In this document: piece after piece, positions 8,431 through 16,528 of the stretch
Layout: each line of letters opens with the position of its first letter
Numbering within the stretch: position 1 is the stretch's first letter
IMG/VR virus record: IMGVR_UViG_3300023104_000106
Coordinates: 1 to 40,371 of that record
From: a virus
Length of the DNA stretch: 40,371 nucleotides
Direction: 5' to 3' (one strand)
Translations under genes and position numbers: made by a program
Notes under the pieces: model-generated
Told to the model about the DNA's origin: nothing
Seen by the model: the letters and a program-made list of their open reading frames with translations, nothing else
Databases searched by the model: none

Positions 8431-8655
8431 ATGGCAACAATAACTAAAAGAAAGATAAAGCTTAAAGATGAGATTTACAGCATCATCAGGAATGACATTC
8501 CCTTACGAGCGAAACTTGCTAAAGCATTAAATATCGAACGTGATTCTGTATATCAAGCTGCAGTTCGAAAATATTCAAAATTAAGTTTACCATTTGTTTT
8601 GGAGATTATTTCAAAACATATCGGCAAACCAAAAGATGAATTAACTGATGTCTAA
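8431..8655 (+). CDS. Small HTH-like early regulator
   Basis: A 74-residue basic protein with a probable helix-turn-helix: LRAKLAKALNIERDSVYQAA at about 25-44, then a conserved-looking LPFVLEIISKHIGKPKDEL. Size, position just right of the repressor and opposite orientation to it fit a Cro-like anti-repressor or early regulator. This is inferred from context, and no family match can be claimed. The next gene overlaps its end by 8 bp. Confidence 0.55.
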   Translation: MATITKRKIKLKDEIYSIIRNDIPLRAKLAKALNIERDSVYQAAVRKYSKLSLPFVLEIISKHIGKPKDELTDV

Positions 8656-8764
8656 GTTAATATCAGTCGAGGACTTTATTCTGTTTTTAGCAGCCTTAAT
8701 TGTTCTTCTAGGCTTTATTAACATGATTCACTGGATTTCTAAAAAGATAAACAGATGGCACTAA
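8648..8764 (+). CDS. 38-residue single-pass membrane peptide
   Basis: ATG at 8648 overlaps the previous gene by 8 bp, and the TAA at 8762-8764 overlaps the next by 10 bp, which is strong support for a real coupled small gene. The product is MSKLISVED, then a hydrophobic span of about 20 residues (FILFLAALIVLLGFINMIHW), then a basic end KKINRWH. It looks like a single membrane helix with cytoplasmic positive charges. The role is unknown; phages use such peptides to inhibit host proteins, to regulate lysis or for exclusion. Confidence 0.55.
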   Translation: MSKLISVEDFILFLAALIVLLGFINMIHWISKKINRWH

Positions 8765-8985
8765 AAACGATAACAATACCTCTGGAAACATACAAATGTC
8801 TGCGGGGACATTTAGAAAAGGCGAATGAAATTTTCAATAGCCTGGGAATGGCCGGGGGGCTAGCAAGTGAGAGCAAGCCTCCTAAGCCAGAACCTAAAGA
8901 AACAAGATCACAGAAAGTTAATAAATACAAAGAATTAATTGGAAGTGGTAAACGGGTTAAAAAGCCTGAGCATTTAAAGAAATAA
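8755..8985 (+). CDS. Small hypothetical early protein
   Basis: A 76-residue basic protein starting by overlap within the membrane-peptide gene. Residues 1-30 (LETYKCLRGHLEKANEIFNS) look helical. The middle is Pro/Lys-rich (SKPPKPEPKE) and the end is charged (GSGKRVKKPEHLKK). No family recognised. A hairpin at 8988-9012 follows directly. Confidence 0.5.
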   Translation: MALKTITIPLETYKCLRGHLEKANEIFNSLGMAGGLASESKPPKPEPKETRSQKVNKYKELIGSGKRVKKPEHLKK

Positions 8986-8987
8986 AA

Positions 8988-9014
8988 AAAAGCCACTTGA
9001 CAGAGTGGCTTTCG
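8988..9014 (+). terminator. Hairpin after the first early gene cluster
   Basis: AAAGCCACT (8989-8997) pairs with AGTGGCTTT (9004-9012) around a six-base loop, but only three T residues follow. It may act as a weak terminator or an antitermination point inside the early operon. It also argues against the GTG at 9005 as a start for the next gene. Confidence 0.55.
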
Positions 9015-9058
9015 CAAATAATTCAATCACGGACCTCGAATCCTTAATACAAATTATT

Positions 9059-9280
9059 ATGAATACAAATCTAATACAAAGATTCTGCAATACCACATTG
9101 TCGAATGATAAAACGAAGTTCCTTTTAGGGGAATGCTTAAAAAAGGCATTTGATGATGCTATCTCCGATCCTTTAGAATCTGAAAATATTTTGGGTTTAG
9201 CCTGGAAGTTTCAAGTTCCTCAATTTGATGAAATGTTTGAAGATCATCAAAATCATGATTATCCACCTTTTATATGTTAG
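9059..9280 (+). CDS. Small acidic hypothetical protein
   Basis: The product has 73 residues from the ATG at 9059. An in-frame GTG at 9005 lies inside the preceding hairpin and is unlikely to be used. Segments such as FLLGECLKKAFDDAI and NILGLAWKFQVPQFDEMF suggest a small helical fold. The end is PPFIC. No function can be given. Confidence 0.5.
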   Translation: MNTNLIQRFCNTTLSNDKTKFLLGECLKKAFDDAISDPLESENILGLAWKFQVPQFDEMFEDHQNHDYPPFIC

Positions 9281-9801
9281 TTATGGAAATCAAGAAAAAC
9301 CAAACTTTTAAAACTCCGGTAGGATTGTTTTTAAAAGTACAAACTGTTCGTGAATCAGGTTTGCACACTCTAGTGCTAATTGACAAAAAAGGCAAGGCAA
9401 TCCCGGAGAAGCGAAATACTCGCGGTCATGTTATCCAAAGAACAGATCGCTTATGCACAGAGGAAACAATCAGATCATTTAAAAAAGTAGCCATTGCACT
9501 AATGTTGCTTTTGTCAACTTCAGGTTTTGCTCAAAATAAATTTGTTTTGGCTGAAAATTCAGTTCATAAAGTTGTAATGACAGATCACTTAAAAACAATT
9601 GTTTTTGACGGTAGAGTTTATGAAGTCCTAGAACGCAAAGGTTGGTATCGAATGAGAAATGATTCGATTACGTGGGTGTATGGTCATGATCCTAAAAACT
9701 TTAAGGATATGGTTAAAATCGGATTTTACAACGAATTTAAGAACTATGTCTTAAGCATTAAAACTAACAATCGTAAAATCGAAAAAGATGTCATTAACTA
9801 A
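9274..9801 (+). CDS. Hypothetical protein with internal signal-like segment
   Basis: The 175 residues have two unlike parts. The first 70 are soluble (KTPVGLFLKVQTVRESGLHT, KRNTRGHVIQRTD). Then comes FKKVAIALMLLLSTSGFAQ (about 69-88), a textbook Sec signal peptide with an AQ cleavage end, followed by about 85 residues with beta-like segments. The hydrophobic part could be a membrane anchor, or the real secreted protein could start at an internal codon. ATG 9283 is a second possible start. A fusion of a phage protein to a host envelope gene is possible. Confidence 0.5.
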   Translation: MLVMEIKKNQTFKTPVGLFLKVQTVRESGLHTLVLIDKKGKAIPEKRNTRGHVIQRTDRLCTEETIRSFKKVAIALMLLLSTSGFAQNKFVLAENSVHKVVMTDHLKTIVFDGRVYEVLERKGWYRMRNDSITWVYGHDPKNFKDMVKIGFYNEFKNYVLSIKTNNRKIEKDVIN

Positions 9802-9928
9802 ATCCAAACGGGAACAGGAGCTTTTTAATTTTTACAAAAAGTACTTGAAAGATCCTTCTTTAATTGATGAGAATGTGATCAAAGCTTATAAACAAGATGT
9901 AAAACACATCAGGAACTCAAAAAAATAA
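9788..9928 (+). CDS. 46-residue charged early protein
   Basis: ATG 9788 overlaps the previous stop by 14 bp, which supports a coupled gene. The product is rich in Lys and aromatic residues (KREQELFNFYKKYLKDPS, then VIKAYKQDVKHIR) and should be wholly helical. The gene ends 24 bp before the SbcC-like ATPase. Function unknown. Confidence 0.45.
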   Translation: MSLTKSKREQELFNFYKKYLKDPSLIDENVIKAYKQDVKHIRNSKK

Positions 9929-9952
9929 TTTAATCATCTAATTCTAATAAAA

Positions 9953-11959
9953 ATGAAAACAATTGAAATAAAAGGATTGATCCTTACCAACTTTAAAGGA
10001 ATCGTAAAGTTAAAAGTAAACTTCCAGCACAACACGGATGTCTTTGGGGCTAATGGTACCGGAAAATCTACAATATATGACGCTTTCTTATGGCTGCTTT
10101 TTGGTAAAAATGCGGAAGAGAAAAAAGAGTTCAGCATTAAAAACACTGTCGATACTTCGCTTAATAGACAAGATCACGAGGTTGAGGGCTTTTTAAATGT
10201 AAACGGCGATGATATCACTCTTAAAAAAATCTACAAAGAAAAGTGGCAAAAAAAGAAAGGTGAAGAAATTGCTGAATATACTGGTAACGAAACCATCTAC
10301 TATTACAATGAGGTTCCAATGAACCAAAAAGAATTTCAGACTAAGGTTTATCAAATTTTGGACGAAACAGTTTTTAAACTGATCACTAATCCTTTTGCAC
10401 TTAATTCGATGAAGTGGCCAGATCGTAGATCAATTATTACACAAATGGCTGGAGAATTTACCAACGAACAAGTTGCAGCCGGGAATCGGGAGTATGAAGC
10501 TTTAGTTGCAAACCTTACACAAGGTAAAACGATGGAAGAATATTCGAAGCAAATAAAAGCCAGCGTTAAAAAATCAAAAGATGATCTGAAATTGATTCCA
10601 ACTCGAATTGATGAGGTTTCAAAAACAAAACCACAAGCGTACGATTTTCAAAATCTTAAAAATTTACTTTCTGCTAAAGAATCGGAGCTTGCAAGAATTG
10701 ATGAAAGTATTCAAGATAAATCAAAAGGTTTAGAAAGAATTTTAGAAGCGAATGAAACGGCACAAAGATCATCGTCAAGTCTAAGATCTGATATTTCAAA
10801 TATTGAATTTGAAACTAGAACGAAAGCTAATAATTCTGCAAAAGTCGATACTTCTGTCCTGGATGGTTTAAAAACAAATCTTCAAAATAAAAATGCTGAG
10901 TTGCAAACCGCTTCAAATGGCTTGGTAACGGTTAAAGGTTTAGTTACAGCAAAAGAATCTGACTTAAAAGCTTTGGAAGTTACAATTCAAAACAAACGTG
11001 ATGAATGGACCAATGAAAATGGGAAGGTGTTAGCATTTGAAGAAAATTCTTTTTGCTGCCCAACTTGCCAACGTGCTTTTGAGGAATCAGATATTGAAAC
11101 TAGAAAGACTGAAATGTCTAACAATTTTAAGACTGATAAATCAAACAAACTAGCAGAGATTAACCGTCAAGGCGGCTTGCTTGCAACTCAAAAAGCAAAC
11201 ATTGAAAAAGAATTGGCTGACTTAAAAGTCAGAGTTGCAAACGGCGAAACTTTAATAGCAAATTTGAATACTGATATCAAAACAATTGAAAGCAGTATTG
11301 AAACTGAAACATCTAAATCTTCAAGTGCAACTCCGGTTAATATTGAAACGATTTACGCTGAAATGTTAGCTTTAAATACTGATTACAGTTCTAAAAAACT
11401 ACAGCTAGAAACGGCTGAAAAATCAATTCTCGAAGTTCCAAAAGTAGACGATGCTCAATTGAAAGAAGACAGAAAAGCCATCGTTTCCGATATTGATGGT
11501 ATCAAAACTAATTTAAGAAACGAAGATCAACTAAACACGATCAATGCTCGTATCGATGCTTTGAAAGCAGAAGAGACAAAATTAGCTCAGGAGATCGCCG
11601 GAGTTGAAAAAATTCAGTTCTTAATTGAACGATTTGAAAAAGATAAAATGTCGGCAATTGAAGCAAATGTCAATTCTAAATTTAGAATTGTAAAATTCAA
11701 AATGTTTGAAGATCAGGTTAACGGCGGTGAAAATCCTGCTTGTGAAATCCTGGTTAACGGAGTTCCTTTTGCTGATGCAAATACTGCTTCAAAAATAAAT
11801 GCCGGCATAGACATCATTTCGACTCTATCCAAATTCTATCAAGTATCTGCTCCAATTTTCATTGACGGCGCTGAATCTATTCATTCTATAATGGATACTG
11901 AAAGCCAATTAATCAGATTGGTAGTTAGTGAGCCTGACAGCAAAATCAGAGTCGCATAA
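9953..11959 (+). CDS. SMC/SbcC-like AAA ATPase of the phage recombination module
   Basis: A 668-residue ABC-type ATPase with Walker A GANGTGKST (about 33-41), a long coiled coil broken by a zinc-hook-like CCPTCQ near residue 368, and a C-terminal Walker B FIDGAES. This is the layout of Rad50/SbcC and of the shorter phage AAA_23 ATPases that sit beside RecT. It would hold or process DNA ends for recombination. No SbcD/Mre11 nuclease gene follows, so the partner nuclease is open, and the MBL-fold gene at 13266 is a candidate. It overlaps the next start by 1 bp. Confidence 0.8.
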   Translation: MKTIEIKGLILTNFKGIVKLKVNFQHNTDVFGANGTGKSTIYDAFLWLLFGKNAEEKKEFSIKNTVDTSLNRQDHEVEGFLNVNGDDITLKKIYKEKWQKKKGEEIAEYTGNETIYYYNEVPMNQKEFQTKVYQILDETVFKLITNPFALNSMKWPDRRSIITQMAGEFTNEQVAAGNREYEALVANLTQGKTMEEYSKQIKASVKKSKDDLKLIPTRIDEVSKTKPQAYDFQNLKNLLSAKESELARIDESIQDKSKGLERILEANETAQRSSSSLRSDISNIEFETRTKANNSAKVDTSVLDGLKTNLQNKNAELQTASNGLVTVKGLVTAKESDLKALEVTIQNKRDEWTNENGKVLAFEENSFCCPTCQRAFEESDIETRKTEMSNNFKTDKSNKLAEINRQGGLLATQKANIEKELADLKVRVANGETLIANLNTDIKTIESSIETETSKSSSATPVNIETIYAEMLALNTDYSSKKLQLETAEKSILEVPKVDDAQLKEDRKAIVSDIDGIKTNLRNEDQLNTINARIDALKAEETKLAQEIAGVEKIQFLIERFEKDKMSAIEANVNSKFRIVKFKMFEDQVNGGENPACEILVNGVPFADANTASKINAGIDIISTLSKFYQVSAPIFIDGAESIHSIMDTESQLIRLVVSEPDSKIRVA

Positions 11960-12168
11960 TGACTGACTACAGAGTCAAAAGAGACTCCGATGGAATCCTT
12001 ACAGAAAATTGTAAAGAAAATATCGGAGTTAAAATCGGAAGTTTTGATTGTACGGCCAATTGTCAACATAATCAAAACACCAAAAAAGAAATTCAAGAAC
12101 AGGCTTTCGATTTAAAAATCGTAAGGTGTCCAAAACTTCAAAGTAATCAATTAACAATCGAAATTTAA
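11959..12168 (+). CDS. Small cysteine-containing protein
   Basis: The 69 residues include three cysteines in the first half (ENCKEN, FDCTANC) and one later (VRCPKL), a pattern that could bind one zinc ion. The start ATG overlaps the ATPase stop, and RecT starts 6 bp later, so the gene is embedded in the recombination operon. No family recognised; an accessory role with the ATPase or RecT is inferred from coupling. Confidence 0.55.
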   Translation: MTDYRVKRDSDGILTENCKENIGVKIGSFDCTANCQHNQNTKKEIQEQAFDLKIVRCPKLQSNQLTIEI

Positions 12169-12174
12169 TTAAAA

Positions 12175-13263
12175 ATGAGCACAGATATTAAAGCTGCAGA
12201 ACCTGCAAAAACGGAATTAGCAATTACACAACCATCACAAAGTGAGAGATTCACAAATGCTGTGATGAAAGAGTTTTCATCAAATAATGGGGCAGTTACT
12301 TTGACACCGTTTCAAAAGAAGCTTTGCCAGAACTACTTTATTAAAGTTGATCAGACTTTAAAGGATAATGAAAAGAAGAGGTTGGCGAAGGCCGAACAAT
12401 TTCGCGATGGATTAGCTTTTACATGGGAAAATGTAAATATGGCAAAACTGGCAGTTGATGTTATCGCTTATTCAAGTGTTGAACTAGATCCTACCCAGCC
12501 TAATCACATTAGTATAGTCCCTTATAAGAATACGGCAAACAATAAGTTTGATATGGGATTTTTAATAGGATATCGTGGAATGGAAATCAAAGCAAAAAAA
12601 TACGGTCTGGAGGTTCCGACTGATGTCGTTTATGAATTGGTTTACTCAACAGATAAATTCAAACAATTCAAAAAAGACAAGAATAATCCTGTTGAATCCT
12701 ACACTTTAGAAATTACAGACGATTTTAACCGAGGTGATGTAGTTGGCGGATTCTGGTACCATGAATTCAAGGACAATCCTGAAAAAAACAAAATCAAAGT
12801 TTTTTCTTTAAAGGATATCAAAAAGAGAAAACCTAAGTATGCATCTGCAGAATTTTGGGGAGGTCTAAAAGATGTTTGGGAATATGATCAATCAAAAGGT
12901 AAAAATGTAAAAACCGGAACTGAACAAATTGAAGGATGGTTTGAAGAAATGGCCATTAAAACAATTTCCCGAAATGCTTATAATGCGATCACAATTGACA
13001 GCAAGAAAATTGATGATAATTATTTGGCTATTCTTCAAAAGGAAAATGAAATGAATGATTCAATAATTCAAAATCAAATTGATGCCAACGCAAACAAAGA
13101 ACCACTAGATTTTGAAGATGCGGAGTTAGTTGATGAGAAGCTTTTGGAAGTTGCCGGAACAACGGTAATAGATCAAAAAGCTGATCAGAATCCAGAACCT
13201 GAAAACGCAACTCAGCAAACCCTAGATATGGATCAATCACAAGGAGAAGGACCAGGCTTTTAA
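12175..13263 (+). CDS. recT: RecT-family single-strand annealing protein
   Basis: The 362-residue protein has the RecT core: FRDGLAFTWENVNMAKLAVD, SSVELDPTQPNHISIVPY, MGFLIGYRGMEIKAKKYG and the aromatic GGFWYHEF. RecT proteins coat ssDNA and anneal complementary strands in phage recombination and rolling replication. The C-terminal 80 residues are acidic and low-complexity, usual for regulatory tails. A RecE-type exonuclease is absent; instead an SbcC-like ATPase lies upstream and an MBL-fold protein downstream. It lies 2 bp from the MBL gene, so co-expression is near certain. Confidence 0.88.
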   Translation: MSTDIKAAEPAKTELAITQPSQSERFTNAVMKEFSSNNGAVTLTPFQKKLCQNYFIKVDQTLKDNEKKRLAKAEQFRDGLAFTWENVNMAKLAVDVIAYSSVELDPTQPNHISIVPYKNTANNKFDMGFLIGYRGMEIKAKKYGLEVPTDVVYELVYSTDKFKQFKKDKNNPVESYTLEITDDFNRGDVVGGFWYHEFKDNPEKNKIKVFSLKDIKKRKPKYASAEFWGGLKDVWEYDQSKGKNVKTGTEQIEGWFEEMAIKTISRNAYNAITIDSKKIDDNYLAILQKENEMNDSIIQNQIDANANKEPLDFEDAELVDEKLLEVAGTTVIDQKADQNPEPENATQQTLDMDQSQGEGPGF

Positions 13264-13265
13264 TT

Positions 13266-14009
13266 ATGAAGTTAAAAGTAATTTCAACAGGTAGTATTGG
13301 TAACGCTTACATTCTCGAATCAGAGAATGAAGCGTTGCTTATCGAATGCGGTGTTAATATTATGGACATCAAAAAAGCACTGAATTTTGACCTTAGCAAA
13401 ATTGTTGGCTGCTTAGTCACTCATGAGCATCAAGATCACGCTAAATCAATCAATGACGTAATGAGTATAGGAGTGGAAGTTTATGCGTCCAAAGGGACAT
13501 TTGCGGCTACTGGTTTTTCGATTATAAGTCATAAACAAAACGAAATTGCTTCAAAGCAAATTTTCAAAATTGGAAACTTTAAAGTGATGGCGTTTGATGT
13601 CAAACATGATGCCGTTGAACCTTTAGGTTTTTTGATAGAACATCAGGAATGCGGCAAAGTGCTTTTCTTAACCGATACCAATTATTGCGAGTACACTTTC
13701 AAAGGCTTAAACAACATTATCATTGAGGCTAATTTCTCTAAAGAAATTATCGATAGAAAATTTGGTTCAGATAGTGGAAAGGAATTTCTAAGAAATAGGA
13801 TACTTAAATCTCACTTTTCTTTAGAAAACTGCAAAGAAATGTTGGCAGCGAATGACCTTTCAAAAGTCAACAATATAGTTCTAATTCACTTATCAGATAG
13901 CAATTCAAATGCTAAACAATTTCAAAGAGAAGTTTCAGATCTGACTGGCAAGAATGTGACAGTGGCTGAAAAGGATTTAATAATTGATTTTAATATAACA
14001 CCATTTTAA
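13266..14009 (+). CDS. MBL-fold metallohydrolase, probable nuclease of the RecT module
   Basis: A 247-residue metallo-beta-lactamase-fold protein. The metal motif HxHxDH is clear in THEHQDHAK (His53, His55, Asp57, His58). Later ligands are probably FDVKHDA and FLTDTNY. The size and the start GSIGNAYIL resemble the YycJ/WalJ type of MBL exonuclease-like proteins. Sitting directly after RecT, it is a good candidate for the 5'-3' exonuclease that feeds ssDNA to RecT in place of RecE or lambda Exo. Fold and metal site are seen; the nuclease role is inferred from context. Confidence 0.82.
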   Translation: MKLKVISTGSIGNAYILESENEALLIECGVNIMDIKKALNFDLSKIVGCLVTHEHQDHAKSINDVMSIGVEVYASKGTFAATGFSIISHKQNEIASKQIFKIGNFKVMAFDVKHDAVEPLGFLIEHQECGKVLFLTDTNYCEYTFKGLNNIIIEANFSKEIIDRKFGSDSGKEFLRNRILKSHFSLENCKEMLAANDLSKVNNIVLIHLSDSNSNAKQFQREVSDLTGKNVTVAEKDLIIDFNITPF

Positions 14010-14011
14010 TC

Positions 14012-14266
14012 ATGAGAAAAACACTTATTGAACATTCTAAAGCAGATTTCAGTCATGACAAACCTTCTTTAGAACATGTTAACACTGGCTGTCTTCAAAG
14101 AATTGCGAATGCTACCGAATTAATGGCGATAAATTTTTTAAAGCTTCAGCAAGATAATGAGTATTTGAAAAATAGAAATCACAAACTCAATACTGAGGTT
14201 GAATTTTTGAAAAGACAATCTGCAGTATATAAAGGGAAATTTAATCGATTAAGAAAAAGCAAATAA
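14012..14266 (+). CDS. Small coiled-coil protein
   Basis: The 84 residues end in a leucine/asparagine coiled coil (MAINFLKLQQDNEYLKNRNH and following) with a basic tail KGKFNRLRKSK. The gene is spaced 2 bp from the MBL gene and 5 bp from the next, so it is a true operon member. Function unknown; it might be a dimeric DNA-binding accessory factor. Confidence 0.55.
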   Translation: MRKTLIEHSKADFSHDKPSLEHVNTGCLQRIANATELMAINFLKLQQDNEYLKNRNHKLNTEVEFLKRQSAVYKGKFNRLRKSK

Positions 14267-14271
14267 AAGTT

Positions 14272-14712
14272 ATGCTTTACAATCCAGAAAAACCGATCGA
14301 TGTCCAGAGAGCTGTTGAAAAGTTCAAATATTTTGTAAAGCATAATAAAGTATTTGAACTATCAGCGAAGAAAGTTCCAAAGACATATCCGCAATTAAAG
14401 TATGCTCATCTTATTATGTCCTGGTTCGCACTAGAATACGGCGAACAACTTGAATATATAAAACTCGAGTATTTCAAAAAGCTTGTTAATCCTGCCATTT
14501 TTAAATATGATTTTGTTAACCATAAAACTGGCGAAATACGAGTTGAATACAAAAGTTTAGCGAACATTTCTAAAGATGAATTAACGTTAGCAATTGATCG
14601 ATTTAGAGACTATGCAAGCAAAGAAGCGGGTATTTATCTTCCCGAACCTAAAGACTTAGCTACAATTAGAGAAATAGAAATTCAGATTAAAAATAACGAG
14701 CAATTTTTATGA
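14272..14712 (+). CDS. Possible NinB/Orf-like recombination mediator
   Basis: The 146-residue protein resembles lambda Orf/NinB in size and in its C-terminal pattern: a DELTLAIDRFRDYASKEAGI segment followed by YLPEP, and an upstream segment of about 40 residues with a mixed beta pattern. Lambda Orf helps load recombinases on SSB-coated DNA. The position after RecT and the MBL protein supports this. Similarity is by eye and modest; a hypothetical phage protein is the fallback. Confidence 0.45.
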   Translation: MLYNPEKPIDVQRAVEKFKYFVKHNKVFELSAKKVPKTYPQLKYAHLIMSWFALEYGEQLEYIKLEYFKKLVNPAIFKYDFVNHKTGEIRVEYKSLANISKDELTLAIDRFRDYASKEAGIYLPEPKDLATIREIEIQIKNNEQFL

Positions 14713-14772
14713 ATTAGCAGCAAGGCAAATACAAAAAATATTACTTAAAAATTAACCAATAAATAATAAGTC

Positions 14773-15360
14773 ATGACTAAGACGATAACTATCAATTCAG
14801 ATAAATTTGTTCAAGCTTTAGAGAAGATTTCAGAAAAAGAAGTTGAGATAAAAGGTGCATCGATAAGTGATGCACTGTGCGCATATTCATACGAACTTCT
14901 AAAAGGGCCAACCAAAGGAGATACTTTAAATCGAAAAGGTGCACACATTGTTCACGATGATCTACAAATTAGATTTGATCAATTGGATGTGTTTTTTGCT
15001 CATTTAGATGATGCTTACACAGGAAATACAAATGTTACTCCACTAGAAGAATTAGAAGCTGAGATTGAAACCGAAAAATACCATGTAACCGGATTTAAAA
15101 TTTCAGGTGTTGAAGAAAACAAGTCTGTTATACTTTCGGGATGGAAAGAAGTTACTAACGGTATTGTAAAGTTTGATGCTCCAAAAATAAAATACTCTAC
15201 TGCTTATTTATATCTAAGCGACATGAAGGAGAGAGTCCAAAATGCAATTGATGAGGTTGAATTGTATATGAATGGTAAAACGGCGCCGCAAGAAGATCCT
15301 AATCAAGTTCACATGTCTTTTGCTGAAGAAGATGCTGCATTTGAAAATGCTAAACTTTAA
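14773..15360 (+). CDS. Phage early protein of unknown function
   Basis: A 195-residue acidic protein. It starts with a short DNA-metabolism-like segment (FVQALEKISEKEVEIKGASI), has the middle motif GDTLNRKGAHIVHDDLQ and ends in a charged tail. It lies 60 bp after the previous gene and 2 bp before an SF2 helicase. I know similar proteins from Bacteroidota phage replication operons but without a defined role. A helicase partner is possible from the spacing. Confidence 0.5.
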   Translation: MTKTITINSDKFVQALEKISEKEVEIKGASISDALCAYSYELLKGPTKGDTLNRKGAHIVHDDLQIRFDQLDVFFAHLDDAYTGNTNVTPLEELEAEIETEKYHVTGFKISGVEENKSVILSGWKEVTNGIVKFDAPKIKYSTAYLYLSDMKERVQNAIDEVELYMNGKTAPQEDPNQVHMSFAEEDAAFENAKL

Positions 15361-15362
15361 TT

Positions 15363-16523
15363 ATGGCTTTTCAATTACGACCTTATCAAAGTGACTCCAT
15401 AAATGTAAGTGTTGACTTTTTTAAAGGCACTGCTAAAGGAAATGGTTTGGTAATACTTCCTACAGGATCGGGAAAATCAGTTGTAATTGCTAAAATAGTG
15501 GAACCGCTGGAGGGCAAAACTGTTGTTCTCCAGCCTTCAAAAGAGATTTTAGAACAGAACTATGAAAAATTTTCCAATTACGGTAAGGCATCCATTTACA
15601 GTGCATCTGCAGGTGAAAAAAGAATTGACAAAGTTACTTTTTGCACCATCGGGAGTATCATTAATAAAAAGCACCTTTTCAAAGGATTAAAAAACATTAT
15701 AATTGACGAATGTCACCTTGTTAATTCAGATGCAGGGATGTATATGGAGTTTATAAAGGCCTTTCCTGATGCTAAAGTATTGGGACTGACGGCAACTCCT
15801 TATCGATTAGATCAAGTTTCTACCGGCCCGCAACTTACTTTCTTAACTAGAAGTAATCCGGCAATATTTGACAAAGTCCTTTACTATGTTCAAAATGACA
15901 TTCTATTTAACGCCGGGTTTCTGGCACAACTAGAATACTACAATTTTGATGTCATTGATAGAAGCAAATTAGAAGTTAATAGTTCCGGTACTGATTTTAC
16001 ACAAACATCCTTACGAAGATATTACAAGTCAATTGACATGCCCTCAAGAATTGTAAAAACTGCTTTAACAATTCTAAGTAAAAGAAAAAATATTTTGATT
16101 TTCTGCTCCTTAATTGAAGAAGCTAAAGCAGTTCAAAAGCGCATTCCTGGATCCGAAATTCTAACTGGAGAAACGAAAAAAGAAGAAAGAGAGCGAATTC
16201 TAAGTCAGTTTAAAAAAGGCATTATAAAGTGCCTAATTAATGTTGGAGTATTGACAACAGGATTTGATTATCCTGGACTTGAAGCAGTTCTTATGGCCCG
16301 TTCTACAATGTCACTTTCCTTGTACTATCAAATTGTTGGTCGCGTTATGCGAATCTTCACTTATCCTGATGGTACTAAAAAGACAGGTTGGTTCGTAGAT
16401 ATGGGAGGGAATGTTTACTTCTTTGGAAAGATAGAAACAATGCAAATTAAAGTTGATTCTGAAGGCAGGTTTGCTATCTGGAACAATGGCCGGCAACTAA
16501 CCAACGTACCATTTAAAAAATAG
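15363..16523 (+). CDS. Superfamily 2 DEAD/DEAH-type DNA helicase
   Basis: The 386 residues hold the SF2 helicase motifs: Q-like LRPYQ at the start, Walker A LPTGSGKS (about 32-39), Walker B DECH (about 115), motif III TATPYR, then the second RecA lobe with NVGVLTTGFDYP and the arginine finger motif QIVGRVMR. This is the compact RecQ/UvrB-like phage helicase found in many replication operons. It probably unwinds the origin, forks or recombination intermediates. All motifs are intact. It lies 5 bp before the initiator gene. Confidence 0.85.
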   Translation: MAFQLRPYQSDSINVSVDFFKGTAKGNGLVILPTGSGKSVVIAKIVEPLEGKTVVLQPSKEILEQNYEKFSNYGKASIYSASAGEKRIDKVTFCTIGSIINKKHLFKGLKNIIIDECHLVNSDAGMYMEFIKAFPDAKVLGLTATPYRLDQVSTGPQLTFLTRSNPAIFDKVLYYVQNDILFNAGFLAQLEYYNFDVIDRSKLEVNSSGTDFTQTSLRRYYKSIDMPSRIVKTALTILSKRKNILIFCSLIEEAKAVQKRIPGSEILTGETKKEERERILSQFKKGIIKCLINVGVLTTGFDYPGLEAVLMARSTMSLSLYYQIVGRVMRIFTYPDGTKKTGWFVDMGGNVYFFGKIETMQIKVDSEGRFAIWNNGRQLTNVPFKK

Positions 16524-16528
16524 AAAAT

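Noticed and set aside
9005-9058. GTG start extending the gene at 9059
   Set aside because: The GTG lies within the 3' arm of the hairpin at 8988-9012; ATG 9059 is more credible.
9020-9058. tRNA-like words near CGAATCC
   Set aside because: No acceptor or anticodon stem can be built; chance similarity.
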